Positions 1-8,549 of a stretch of DNA of 64,000 nucleotides are shown one piece after another. Numbering within the stretch: position 1 is the stretch's first letter; every line of letters starts with the position of its first letter. The DNA comes from Paenibacillus sp. 32352 (lineage in GTDB: Bacteria > Bacillota > Bacilli > Paenibacillales > NBRC-103111). Under the pieces are notes generated by a model that was not told the origin of the DNA, did no database searches, and saw only the letters and a list, made by a program, of their open reading frames with translations. The stretch lies in contig NZ_MZNT01000021.1 in the NCBI RefSeq assembly GCF_002042965.1, positions 38,094 to 102,093 on the forward strand. The letters are read 5' to 3'. The translations under genes and the position numbers were made by a program.

Positions 1-300
1 CCGCGGGATCGATCGGGCGGTCTCATTAAACTAAGGGTAGGATAGTTCCAATATATGGTATTATTGAAATGGGTATTTCACGAGGGAGGAATGATGATTT
101 TGATAGTACTTCTTAAAATAATCGGAGTCGCAATTGTTGGTATTGCCCCTGTGGTATGAGTTTTACAGTAGACGTTTATGGAAAAAGCCAAATGCTTTTG
201 ATTCCATATGAGTTTTACCATGATGATCATACTGCTGCAGGATCGGCATCTTTGCTACGTTAAACGGGCAGGAAAATTGAAAAATGCGAAGAGGTGAAAT
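1..300. other. Chromosomal stretch upstream of the kinase-like gene
   Basis: No long gene is visible here. A 22-codon hydrophobic reading frame (91..159) follows a good GAGGGAGG ribosome site. Its TGA overlaps the ATG of a 35-codon frame (156..263). Both are short and could be remnants or tiny peptides. The next gene begins at 301 with its own ribosome site. Confidence 0.4.
91..159 (+). CDS. Possible 22-residue hydrophobic peptide
   Basis: This short frame starts ATG ATG directly after GAGGGAGGA, a strong ribosome site. It encodes a nearly uniformly hydrophobic peptide of Ile, Val, Leu, Ala and Gly that could insert in a membrane. It ends at a TGA that overlaps the ATG of a 35-codon frame, which suggests coupling. 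No family is recognised. It may equally be a decayed gene start. Confidence 0.25.
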   Translation: MMILIVLLKIIGVAIVGIAPVV

Positions 301-924
301 ATGATTCGGGGAGTTATTATCGAAGGGTTGTCTACCGCAGGAAAAACTTCAGTATTGACCGCATTAAAGAAAATGAACAGTCAGAATCCTAAAGTTGAGA
401 GAACCATGATTGCAGTAAGCGAGCATTATTCGGGAGTTCTAGTTGATGACCATGGTGTTCTAAGGAATCTTCAGCAAGAAGAACACCTCGGACTATTAAA
501 TCGTCATGTTGATTATATCGAGCAATTGCATAGCTTTATGACTTCCCTTGGTCGAACAAAGGCTTCACACGGTGTGTTTTACATATTCGAAAGGTTTCAT
601 TTAAATCACCGAGCCGCGTTTGGTACGAGTACAGGGCTAGGCACATTGGAGCAGCGATTATCGAATCTTAATGCACTTAGTGTACTGCTTACAATATCAT
701 CGGATGTAGTTGAATCCAGGTATGTTGAAAGTCGCGGGGAAAATTGGAAGTCATATGTGATGAAGGGCTTTTCTTCACCTGCGGAAGCTTGCCACAAGTT
801 TGTAAGTGGTCAGGAGAAAATGCGTATTTGTGCGCAACAATCCTTAGTTGCTACATTGGAAATCAACACCGACAATGCTGATTGGGACTGTTATGCAGAT
901 CAAATTATGAGGAGGTTGTGCTAA
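301..924 (+). CDS. P-loop kinase-like protein (thymidylate/nucleoside kinase style)
   Basis: This 207-residue protein opens with a beta strand and a Walker A loop, GLSTAGKTS (about residues 9-17). A later R-x3-R-x3-W segment around residues 140-148 resembles the lid of thymidylate or nucleoside monophosphate kinases. The size fits that group, but the substrate cannot be told from sequence; an aminoglycoside- or nucleoside-kinase-like role is equally possible. The ATG at 301 has AGAGGTG about five bases upstream. The gene is chromosomal. It lies outside the transposon and runs convergently towards the displaced glmS terminator at 1067..1116. Confidence 0.6.
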   Translation: MIRGVIIEGLSTAGKTSVLTALKKMNSQNPKVERTMIAVSEHYSGVLVDDHGVLRNLQQEEHLGLLNRHVDYIEQLHSFMTSLGRTKASHGVFYIFERFHLNHRAAFGTSTGLGTLEQRLSNLNALSVLLTISSDVVESRYVESRGENWKSYVMKGFSSPAEACHKFVSGQEKMRICAQQSLVATLEINTDNADWDCYADQIMRRLC

Positions 925-1066
925 CGATATACGATTAACTTGGAGCTGCCGAAATGAACTGCTCCTTTGTGATGTTCATTGAAGTATGTCTTTGGATACT
1001 AATTAGTAAAAGGAAACTCATTCGTGGTACAAAGTTTGTTCATCTAACGGTGAACGATAGTTGAAC

Positions 1067-1116
1067 AATAAGGGTTTTCACATTTTAGACATGGCTAATA
1101 TGTGAAAACCCTTATT
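1067..1116 (-). terminator. Displaced glmS terminator
   Basis: A perfect 17-bp stem (1067..1083 with 1100..1116) encloses a 16-base loop. The stem ends are A/T-rich, so it can stop transcription from either side. In the uninterrupted chromosome it would lie about 60 bp beyond glmS. It probably terminated glmS on the minus strand and the kinase-like gene on the plus strand. Confidence 0.75.
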
Positions 1117-1148
1117 TTATAATAGCTTTTTAAATTTAAGTCTTGATA

Positions 1149-1153
1149 ATTTT
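1149..1153. repeat. Left target-site duplication, ATTTT
   Basis: The five bases just outside the left TGT terminus equal the five bases just outside the right ACA terminus (51055..51059). A 5-bp duplication is the signature of Tn7-family insertion. Confidence 0.85.
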
Positions 1154-1180
1154 TGTCAGGTGATAAAAAAGTCTGGAACC
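1154..1180 (+). repeat. Left terminal inverted repeat and TnsB site L1
   Basis: This 27-bp terminus begins TGTC and ends GGAACC. It pairs with the reverse complement of 51028..51054, differing at six positions. It is the outermost presumed TnsB-binding site of the left end. Confidence 0.85.
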
Positions 1181-1230
1181 ATTTTTGTTGATTGTATTGG
1201 GCTCGCCACGGCATGTGATAAACATGAAAA

Positions 1231-1247
1231 AAAGAAAGTGTGGAACC
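1231..1247 (+). repeat. Left-end TnsB site L2
   Basis: AAAGAAAGTGTGGAACC has the same core and orientation as L1 (AAA, GT, GGAACC). It lies 60-odd bp inward. Dispersed sites are normal for the left end of Tn7. Confidence 0.7.
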
Positions 1248-1264
1248 ACTAGATATTACCATGT

Positions 1265-1281
1265 AAAGAAAGTTGGAAACC
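1265..1281 (+). repeat. Left-end TnsB site L3
   Basis: AAAGAAAGTTGGAAACC is a third, slightly divergent copy of the left-end repeat, 34 bp inward of L2. Confidence 0.6.
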
Positions 1282-1384
1282 GAACGCTCCGACTAAAGTC
1301 AATGTTCCTTTGGATATTGAAATGTACCTAATTCATTTTACTCTTGAACGTACACGATCTATACACTTTAACAGTTATACTTGT

Positions 1385-3016
1385 TTAATCCACTATGTAA
1401 TGCAATTGCCCTGTCGATACATCCTGAGAGTTCTTTGACGTGATTTCATAATTAATCACAAAGGATTCATTCGCCTTGACTAATATGTAGGATGGGAAAG
1501 CAATGTTCTCTTTAGGATTAAGTTCATCGAAATGAAACTCTAACACCAAATAATCTGCCTCGTTATGGATTTCAAAATCAAGCAACGTTTTTAAATACCA
1601 CCTAAAATCTGAATAATCATGTTCAATTCGATCTTCAAGATCTAACAAATCTCGATGCTGGTTAAATGGAATAAACGAATTATTCACATTGTCTTGAACT
1701 TTGCTATCTTTTTGGTGACGCAAGCACAGATTTAAGATGCTATCATATCCTGTAAACTGTTTTAATACAATGTATTCGGGTTCTAGATAACTGTCTGGTG
1801 TAAGAACTTCAATACTCCTTGGTAATTTAATCAACACCTTAATTTTTTCGTCATACTGTTTTCCCTCGTTCTTTAAAACAAGAGGTATGAGTGAAAATTC
1901 TTCGAGAAATTTAAATTGCTTTACAAATGCATCAAGTTTCTCAAGTTCATAATCATATTCCTCTAACTTTTCAAACTTTTGCTTTTCAACTTCATCCCCG
2001 ATTCGCTCAACTGGAATTGAAAAGAATGGTGTATGAAGCCAAGTTTTCTGCTCTTTCAAATTGCCAACATAAAAGAAATCATCACTTAGTTGAATACCCA
2101 GAAGCCGCTGTGTTTTTTCACGGATTTCTTGTTGCTTCTTCGGTGAGTATTCTGATGAAACGTGCAATGATAATTTAATGCGATTTCCAAATATTTCAGT
2201 TTCCTTCACCACTTCTTTGTCTTTTTGTGGTATATGGATATTATTGATTTCATCAATTGCTTTTATTAACTTTTGTTTTCGTTTTTCAATAAACTCCGTG
2301 TTTAGTAATTGGAGATTAAACGACTTCATCGTATTTGAAAAAGATACTTTTTGGGAATGGTAAAACTCAACAAGCAATTTATTGGACGGCAAGTCACCCT
2401 TAACTTCTGGATAATTAAAATACACCCACTCCAATAGTTGCTTCTCAAAATCAGCTTTAGATACTTTATTGCCATTTGTTGAAAATTTAATAAATTGATA
2501 AACAATTGCACCCGTCATCATTTCCAACAAATAATGACCAACAGTATGTCCCTTATGAGACAGGAATTTGTTGAGTGACGTATAAATTTTTGATTCCATT
2601 GAGTCCAATTCGAAATTCTCTAACTGGACGGTCATCTTATCAAGAAAAGGACTGATTGTAGCTATTTCATCCTGCTCGTCATCATCAAAATTGTTTTTGT
2701 TCAGTTTATTAATAAACTGTTTGGTTGGATCACTACAAGTTCCAATAAGGATTAATTTATAATCTTTTGCATTCGGCACATCCTGAATCAGCGTTTCAAA
2801 CCAATGAATAATATTGGGCTTAGTAAAATTATTTATCGAAGATTTAACTTGCGTGACTTCTTGTTCATCGTTTTCATAAAACCACGATATATCAACCTTA
2901 TCGTTTGTCGTGTCAGGTTCGATTTGAACGAAAAGCCAATCCCTTGCGACCAATGAATTCAGTACTGACACAACTGACTGATACAGGTACCCTCTTGCCC
3001 CTTCTTTTCCGCCCAT
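1385..3016 (-). CDS. Cap4/DUF4297-like nuclease protein
   Basis: This 543-residue protein begins with the pattern usual for Cap4/DUF4297-type dsDNA nucleases: GYLYQ (about residues 9-13), an aspartate in KVDISW (about 41-46), then QVKSS (about 55-59). These form a PD-(D/E)xK nuclease core in which the Asp and the Gln-x-Lys are catalytic. The rest, roughly residues 100-543, is rich in charged helices and is not recognised; in Cap4 relatives this part senses a ligand or partner. The start at 3016 follows GAAGAGGA. It is last in a leftward three-gene set after an OLD nuclease (4777..6828) and a UvrD helicase (3104..4792), 87 bp downstream. It probably works with them as a third effector. Its stop lies about 100 bp from left-end site L3. 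Confidence 0.6.
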   Translation of the reverse strand: MGGKEGARGYLYQSVVSVLNSLVARDWLFVQIEPDTTNDKVDISWFYENDEQEVTQVKSSINNFTKPNIIHWFETLIQDVPNAKDYKLILIGTCSDPTKQFINKLNKNNFDDDEQDEIATISPFLDKMTVQLENFELDSMESKIYTSLNKFLSHKGHTVGHYLLEMMTGAIVYQFIKFSTNGNKVSKADFEKQLLEWVYFNYPEVKGDLPSNKLLVEFYHSQKVSFSNTMKSFNLQLLNTEFIEKRKQKLIKAIDEINNIHIPQKDKEVVKETEIFGNRIKLSLHVSSEYSPKKQQEIREKTQRLLGIQLSDDFFYVGNLKEQKTWLHTPFFSIPVERIGDEVEKQKFEKLEEYDYELEKLDAFVKQFKFLEEFSLIPLVLKNEGKQYDEKIKVLIKLPRSIEVLTPDSYLEPEYIVLKQFTGYDSILNLCLRHQKDSKVQDNVNNSFIPFNQHRDLLDLEDRIEHDYSDFRWYLKTLLDFEIHNEADYLVLEFHFDELNPKENIAFPSYILVKANESFVINYEITSKNSQDVSTGQLHYIVD

Positions 3017-3103
3017 TCCTCTTCACCCGTTCTATATTTTCAAATGAATTTTACATTTTTTTAAATCTAATCACGAACACAACACCCACAAATATCTAAC
3101 CAC

Positions 3104-4792
3104 CTACACATATTGAATATGTAAATATCTATTTAACTTTTTTATGGCTTTTTCTGAAATTTGAGGGACATTAACAAACAAATTTTTCATTGCCCTACTA
3201 CAGGCTACATAATAAACCCTATGATCCTCATTGCCATCAATATCGGGATTCAACAGAAATCCTAAATCTCTGTCCTCATTGTACTTGTATCCGTCCTTAC
3301 TTTTAACTATCACTAAAACATGATCAAATTCGCTGCCTTTGGCTTTATGAATTGTTCGATGTAAGCTACCATCCTCTGCAATTTTTACATGCAAAGCAAT
3401 ATTCGAATAGATTGTACTTTTATAATAATTTTCTGTACTGGATGGAGATTTGCCACCCTTACTTTCTCTTATCTTTGAAAATTGGAAGTAACCAAGTTTC
3501 AATATTTTTTGATACAGTGACCATAATGGCTCATGACTAAATTCATGGTAATCATTCAATAATGTATGAATTACTTGCAATGCTGTCTTTTGTCCATTAA
3601 ACTCATCAGTGGTTTTTAAATGTCTGCTCAATTCTCTTATCGCATCTTTGAAATGAGAAAGTCTTGCATACTCAATTGCTTTTATAATAGATATAAAAGT
3701 TTTCCTTCTGTCATTATCTGAATCTTCGAATGCTTCATCAATTATCGCCCATTTCTGTCCATCTATATATTCCATGTTATTTCTAACAGAATTGGCCATG
3801 AGGTTCGAGAATGATAAGGTATAGATTTCTTCGCCGTTAACACTATCCTTTGCATGGTTCAAAGCTTGCAAAGGGGTGCCAACAAGAATTACCGGAAGAT
3901 TACCGGTCTTTTTTTTCGGGCTTTTTTGTATAATGTCCTTCCTGATAAAATTTAATAAATTGATTATCTCTTGAGTGCTTCTATGATTATCTACCATCTT
4001 GTAAGAAGCCATGCCTGGCAGCAAGAAATTATCAAATTGCTTAACATCGGCACCTTGGAACTCATAAATAGACTGTGCTTTATCTCCAATAACCCCTACA
4101 ATGACCTCTTTCATTGCGATTAACTTAATGATTTCCGTTTGTATAGGATTAGTATCTTGAAATTCATCAATGTAAAAATAAGGGAATTTAGCACGTATTA
4201 TTCGTAAAATTTCCTGGGTGTTATTCAGAAGCTCCCATGAAAATGCCAAAACATCATCAAAGTGAATAATTCCTCTTTCCCAGAACAATTTCTTGTATTT
4301 CAACAAACTATTGTGATAGTCACTTTTTCTTCCCTTTATATGCAATTTACAAGAGCTGCCCTCAATAAACCAGAATATTTTTTTCAGGTCCTCTTCCTCT
4401 ACATATTTTCTTCCTAAGTCTGTCTGCTTAAAAAAACCCGTTGATACAATATGTTCGTAAGGAGCATCTACCTTCAAAGGATCAATCCCATATTTATCAC
4501 CGATTAAAAATAGATACGGCTTAACAATATGAGTGAACAAAAAACTATGAATTGTACTAACCTCTACATGATCAGTCTCATCCCCTAATCTTTTTACTAT
4601 AGTTTCAACTCCGACATTTGTATATGTGATACAAGCAACTTTCCTATTTCGCCCCAGACGGTTAGAATTGTGGAGAACGTTTTTAATATGATTTATTAAG
4701 AACTTAGTTTTCCCTGCACCTGGGCCAGCTGTAACTTTAAAATGCTTTTCAATATCTATTTTGGAATTAGAGTGTATTAGCTGCATACCCAC
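3104..4792 (-). CDS. UvrD-family superfamily 1 helicase (GajB-like)
   Basis: The helicase motifs are clear: Walker A GPGAGKT (about residues 23-29), motif II DEFQDTN (about 208-214), motif III GDKAQSIYEFQG, motif IV DNHRST, motif V KAKGSEFDHV and motif VI YYVACSRA near residue 530. At 562 residues it is close to GajB of Gabija systems and shorter than housekeeping PcrA/UvrD. It overlaps the upstream OLD-family gene by 16 bases, so the two are translationally coupled. A GTG start at 4792 has GGAAG seven bases upstream; ATG at 4786 is an alternative. Inferred role: unwinding or translocation on phage DNA together with the OLD nuclease. Confidence 0.8.
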   Translation of the reverse strand: MGMQLIHSNSKIDIEKHFKVTAGPGAGKTKFLINHIKNVLHNSNRLGRNRKVACITYTNVGVETIVKRLGDETDHVEVSTIHSFLFTHIVKPYLFLIGDKYGIDPLKVDAPYEHIVSTGFFKQTDLGRKYVEEEDLKKIFWFIEGSSCKLHIKGRKSDYHNSLLKYKKLFWERGIIHFDDVLAFSWELLNNTQEILRIIRAKFPYFYIDEFQDTNPIQTEIIKLIAMKEVIVGVIGDKAQSIYEFQGADVKQFDNFLLPGMASYKMVDNHRSTQEIINLLNFIRKDIIQKSPKKKTGNLPVILVGTPLQALNHAKDSVNGEEIYTLSFSNLMANSVRNNMEYIDGQKWAIIDEAFEDSDNDRRKTFISIIKAIEYARLSHFKDAIRELSRHLKTTDEFNGQKTALQVIHTLLNDYHEFSHEPLWSLYQKILKLGYFQFSKIRESKGGKSPSSTENYYKSTIYSNIALHVKIAEDGSLHRTIHKAKGSEFDHVLVIVKSKDGYKYNEDRDLGFLLNPDIDGNEDHRVYYVACSRAMKNLFVNVPQISEKAIKKLNRYLHIQYV

Positions 4793-6828
4793 GTTATCGC
4801 TTCCTTTATGTATTGTGGAACCTTAAAATAAGTGCAAGCATTCTCATTGTTTAAGTTTTCTTCTAATGCTTTAGATAGCTCGTAAGCATTTTCACCCTTA
4901 GAGATTGAGTTTAAATATCTAGAAGCAATTAAGTGCTCTCGGCTATCTGACCCTTTGTATCTTTTTATACTTTCAGCAATTCTAAGATTCTCTCCCCCTT
5001 TACTTCCTAATATACCTATCATTTCATCTAATGTTTTCCCTTGCTGATAATAATCAAATAATTTATTAAGTTCCTTAAGATTTGACATTGATTCTGTCAG
5101 AATCAACTTGCAATGAGGATTTATGTAAGCAAGTGCGTATTCAAACGTCTTTCCCTTACCTTTATCCTGTGAGAAACATTCGATATTTTCAGCAATACGT
5201 TTATCAACCAATTCATTTGAACAAGACTTATAAATGTACTTTTCGTCTTCTAAATCAAGCTCGTAAGGATAACATTTTTCAAATTTTGAATCATCACTAA
5301 CCCTTTCTTTTCGAACCGGATCGAGATCTGTTATGCACGCAATTTTTTTATGTATTGTATATTCTTTAGAGGAATCAAAAAGCTTGAGAAAATGTTCAAA
5401 ATAACGACCACCTATATTGATAACTGATATGTGGCTGCTTTCTAAATCAAAGCCTACATATTGAGCGAACAAGGACATGGTTAACTGTTCTGTTATTCCC
5501 TCGACCAAAATTACCCCTTTAGCAAACAATATATCTGATTTTGTAGTATCTAGAAATCTTTCCACATATGCCTTTGATTTTAGATCATCACCAAAAGCTC
5601 TACCTAAATAACCGACATTTAAAGTGTTATTATTCTTTCTGTGAAGGCAGATAATCTCATCCAAACTTACTGCAGAGGTAATATTCGGTGAATGTGTCGT
5701 AATAAAAATTTGTCTAGCTTTCTCTTTCGAATTTTCTCTTAGAAATTTCAAAAACTTATACTGCATTGACGGGTGAAGGTGTGCTTCTGGCTCTTCAATA
5801 ACAAGTATTGGAAAAATTTTGGCGTTACTTCCAAGATAATCGCCAGAAGCATCTCTCTGCATTTTGGCTAATAAAAGTGACATGTAAATTAAGTTATTAT
5901 AGCCTAATCCGTTATGAGTTGCTGGGATTGTAATACCAGTCTGATACTTAACTATTAATCTAAGAGCTGAGTACAGCTCTGAATCTAATATATGCCCATC
6001 AAAGTCCGGCTCAGCATTTCCAAACGAAGCCCCAGTATCGTTTGCATAACTGAGCATTTCTTTTTTTCCTCGCTCCATTCTCTTCTGCAAGGCATTTATT
6101 AGTTCAGATGCTTTCTCGGAGAATTGTTTTTTCAATTGTGCGATCTCTTCTTGCTGCTTTACTTTTGTTATTGTTCTGTCGCTTTTTATTTCGTAGTCCA
6201 TAAAAAAGTCAATCACTTCACGTAATAACGTATTCTTCCCTGTGAAGAGATCTCTTTCAACATCCCGGACAGCATCTAAAAATTGAAAATCAATTTTTTT
6301 AAGGGCTTCAGAGTCTGCCACTTGTTTAAAGTCAGGATTACCTCCATAAATGTTACTCTTGTACTTTCTTAAAAAATTATGTTTTATCGCTAACCAATAA
6401 TCCTCAATATTATCTGAAGTGATATTTGCCAGAGCTTGTTTATATTCTGCCTCTTCCTTCTCTGGCAAATAAAACACATATGTTAATTGCGCTTTATAAG
6501 GACTTTTCAGATCCGTTAACCATGTAGAGACAGTAACTAGATCTTCAGAATACTCTTCTTCATTCTTCGATTCCGTAAATGTAACGGTAATAGAAACCTT
6601 CGGCGGCTTCTCTTTCAACTCTTTAATACTTATTTCTTTATTAAAATCATCAACAGATAATTTTTTCGATGAACCAAAATTTAAAACTAAGTCTAAAGCT
6701 TTTAGCAAATTAGATTTCCCCGAGTTATTATGACCAATTACTACGTTTATGCCTTCATTAAATTCAATAACATTATTAGGTCCTTTATAATTACGAAAAT
6801 TCTGTATTTCTATTTGAGAAATGTACAT
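4777..6828 (-). CDS. OLD-family ATPase/TOPRIM nuclease (GajA-like)
   Basis: The N-terminus is an SMC/RecF-type ATPase with Walker A GHNNSGKSN (about residues 32-40) and a Walker B region EEPEAHLHP near residue 345. The C-terminal half is a TOPRIM nuclease with VEGITEQ near residue 442 and an acidic TDLD near residue 500, the metal-binding residues. At 683 residues it is somewhat longer than typical GajA. Class 2 OLD proteins sit next to a UvrD helicase, and here the UvrD gene overlaps by 16 bases. In Gabija the pair senses nucleotide depletion and nicks phage DNA; the same role is inferred. This is first in the leftward three-gene operon. Coding is strongly AT-rich compared with the chromosome. 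Confidence 0.8.
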   Translation of the reverse strand: MYISQIEIQNFRNYKGPNNVIEFNEGINVVIGHNNSGKSNLLKALDLVLNFGSSKKLSVDDFNKEISIKELKEKPPKVSITVTFTESKNEEEYSEDLVTVSTWLTDLKSPYKAQLTYVFYLPEKEEAEYKQALANITSDNIEDYWLAIKHNFLRKYKSNIYGGNPDFKQVADSEALKKIDFQFLDAVRDVERDLFTGKNTLLREVIDFFMDYEIKSDRTITKVKQQEEIAQLKKQFSEKASELINALQKRMERGKKEMLSYANDTGASFGNAEPDFDGHILDSELYSALRLIVKYQTGITIPATHNGLGYNNLIYMSLLLAKMQRDASGDYLGSNAKIFPILVIEEPEAHLHPSMQYKFLKFLRENSKEKARQIFITTHSPNITSAVSLDEIICLHRKNNNTLNVGYLGRAFGDDLKSKAYVERFLDTTKSDILFAKGVILVEGITEQLTMSLFAQYVGFDLESSHISVINIGGRYFEHFLKLFDSSKEYTIHKKIACITDLDPVRKERVSDDSKFEKCYPYELDLEDEKYIYKSCSNELVDKRIAENIECFSQDKGKGKTFEYALAYINPHCKLILTESMSNLKELNKLFDYYQQGKTLDEMIGILGSKGGENLRIAESIKRYKGSDSREHLIASRYLNSISKGENAYELSKALEENLNNENACTYFKVPQYIKEAITWVCS

Positions 6829-7117
6829 TGATTACGCTCCTTTACAATGCAGAATTTCTTTGTTTAATCATCGACCATAGATTGTTAATTATCTTTTTCG
6901 ACAACAACTGCTTCCTTCCTACTTTACTCTCCAAAAAACTGGTACTACGAACGCATATATTTAGTGATTATCGACGTAAGTTGCCCAACTCCGATGGAGT
7001 TTTTAAAAAAATCACAATAATTATACCTAAACGAGCTTGACCATTTGTACGTCACAAAAAGAGCCGAGGAACTAGTTGAATACTTGACTATTCCTTGGCT
7101 CGTTATCAACATTCACT
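6829..7117. other. Intergenic: OLD operon upstream region and tniQ-relic terminator
   Basis: No gene is visible. The half next to 6829 should contain the promoter of the OLD/UvrD/nuclease operon, though I cannot assign boxes securely. The half next to 7117 holds the terminator at 7061..7101. Confidence 0.5.
7061..7101 (-). terminator. Terminator behind the tniQ relic
   Basis: GAGCCGAGGAA (7061..7071) pairs with TTCCTTGGCTC (7091..7101). On the minus strand it is followed by five T. It lies 17 bp beyond the stop of the tniQ relic, much as another terminator follows the intact tniQ2. Confidence 0.7.
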
Positions 7118-7306
7118 TCAATTATCAAAGTAATTAACATATACCTTCAGTTGCTGAATAATTTTTTCGTCTAACTCTTCTGTAGTATTTCTATACATTG
7201 GACTAAATCTCTTAATACTATCAAGTGAACTGACTTTCTTTTTATACTTTCTCATCTGATTAATTATTACGGGGAGATGACGGAGCAAGTATTGTTCATC
7301 CGATTC
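7118..7306 (-). pseudogene. C-terminal relic of a TniQ/TnsD gene
   Basis: The last 62 codons closely match the C-terminus of the intact tniQ2 in this window. The shared run includes RHLPVII, a lysine-rich stretch, SLDSIK and FSPMYR. Upstream of codon 62 the similarity stops abruptly at the IS66 relic on the opposite strand. Only the tail survives, so no TnsD function is possible. With its terminator it marks the end of a former second tns operon. Confidence 0.8.
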
Positions 7307-8349
7307 AATGGAACGGCGGTCGATCCTGATAGCCCGGCAAGCCGAGGAAGTATTGGAGGTACGGTTTTCAACGAACGTCCCCATCGTCTCATCAAGGCTC
7401 CCAGCGCCGTTCGAACTGAGACTGCCTTTTGCCCGCGGAACGATTTCTTGAAGGACTTCGTGTACTTGCGACGGGGTCGAGTTGTCCCGGCAGACGATGG
7501 CCAACTGGATGCTACACGGCGCCCAGTGGCTCACCCACGTATACGAGCGGATGAAACGACGCTGCAAGTGCTGCGGGAGCCCGGACGGACTGCAGATCAG
7601 AAATCGTACCTGTGGCTATACCGAACCGGCCCTTGGAGCCCGTTGATCATCCTGTACGAGTACCAACCGACGCGAGCGGGCAAGCATCCGCAGCGCTTTT
7701 TGACGGGCTTGACGGGCTACCTGCATACATACGGGTACGACAGCAACGACCAGGTCACCGGTGTGAGCGGGTGGGCTGCTGGGCGCACACTCGGCACAAG
7801 TTTGTCGAGACGGTTCAGGCGCTGCCCAAAACACGCCGGCTACCGGCACGGCGGCGCAGCAGGGATTGGACTTCTGCAATCGCCTCTATGCGGTTGAGCG
7901 AAAAGCCGAAGGGCTACCGCCAGGAGCAAAGCCGCCCGGTACTGGATGCTGTTTCGTTTGGCTGGAGAAACAAAAAACGAGGGTACTGCCCAAAAGTTTG
8001 AGTGGAGCGGCTATTACCTGTTGCCTGAACCAATGGGGACGACTGAAGGCGTATCTCTTGGACGGACGGTTGGAGATCGACAACAATCGAAGCGAGCGGG
8101 CGATCAAGCCATTCGTCATTGGGCGGAAGAACTGGCTGTTTGCCAACACGCCGAGAGGGGCCCAGGTGAAGCGCGACGATCTACAGCCTCGTCGAGACGG
8201 CTAAAGAGAATCGGTTGCATCCGTTTTACTATTTGACCTATCTGCTGGAGAAGCTGCCGCAACTGCCTGATCCCCAAGACGAAATGGCGCTGGACGCTCT
8301 GCTTCCCTGGTCACCCCTCGCTTCCTTTAACTTGCCGCGTGTTTACTAA
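7307..8349 (+). pseudogene. Decayed IS66-family transposase (TnpC)
   Basis: Pieces of TnpC appear in all three plus frames. They include ELSRQTMANW-like and AQWLTHVYERMKRR-like segments near 7470..7570, KSYLWLYRTG (about 7600..7630), YQPTRAGKHPQRF (about 7660..7710), CWAHTRHKF (about 7770..7810), the DNNRSERAIKPFVIGRKNW core (8080..8140), and the C-terminal LLPWS motif before the stop at 8347..8349. Several frameshifts separate them and the N-terminal part is missing. The DNA is markedly richer in G+C than the surrounding cargo. It cuts the tniQ relic, so it arrived later. Confidence 0.85.
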
Positions 8350-8549
8350 ATAGCTTACCCGAGTCCCCGTCTACTTCATAGGTGGGGACTATTTTACGCA
8401 TACGGTTTTAATTGTAACTGCCCAAATTGACACATCATCAACTTCGACCTTTGGGTGACCTCTGGTAACCTCTGGATGACTTTTTGGTGATCTCTGGGTG
8501 ACCTTCGATACTGCAGAATAGAGCTCCAGAATGGCTTAATTCGAATGCT
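8350..8549. other. Spacer with short imperfect direct repeats
   Basis: AGTCCCC/GGGGACT (around 8360..8390) makes a small hairpin that may be part of the IS66 end. At 8449..8503 an imperfect unit of about 10-12 bp resembling TCTGGGTGACC recurs about five times. No gene is visible. Confidence 0.4.

Larger units (their letters stand above)
925..1153. other. Intergenic region, original 3' flank of glmS
   Basis: No gene is visible. The stretch holds a strong stem-loop (1067..1116) and ends with ATTTT, the left copy of the target duplication. It is the chromosomal sequence that followed glmS before the element inserted. Confidence 0.75.

Noticed and set aside
1385..6828. CBASS operon, because of the Cap4-like nuclease
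   Set aside because: No cyclase (CD-NTase) gene is adjacent; the partners are OLD and UvrD.
7277..8236. Overlapping plus- and minus-strand frames read as separate proteins
   Set aside because: They are frames across a frameshifted IS66 transposase; the IS66 motifs jump between frames.
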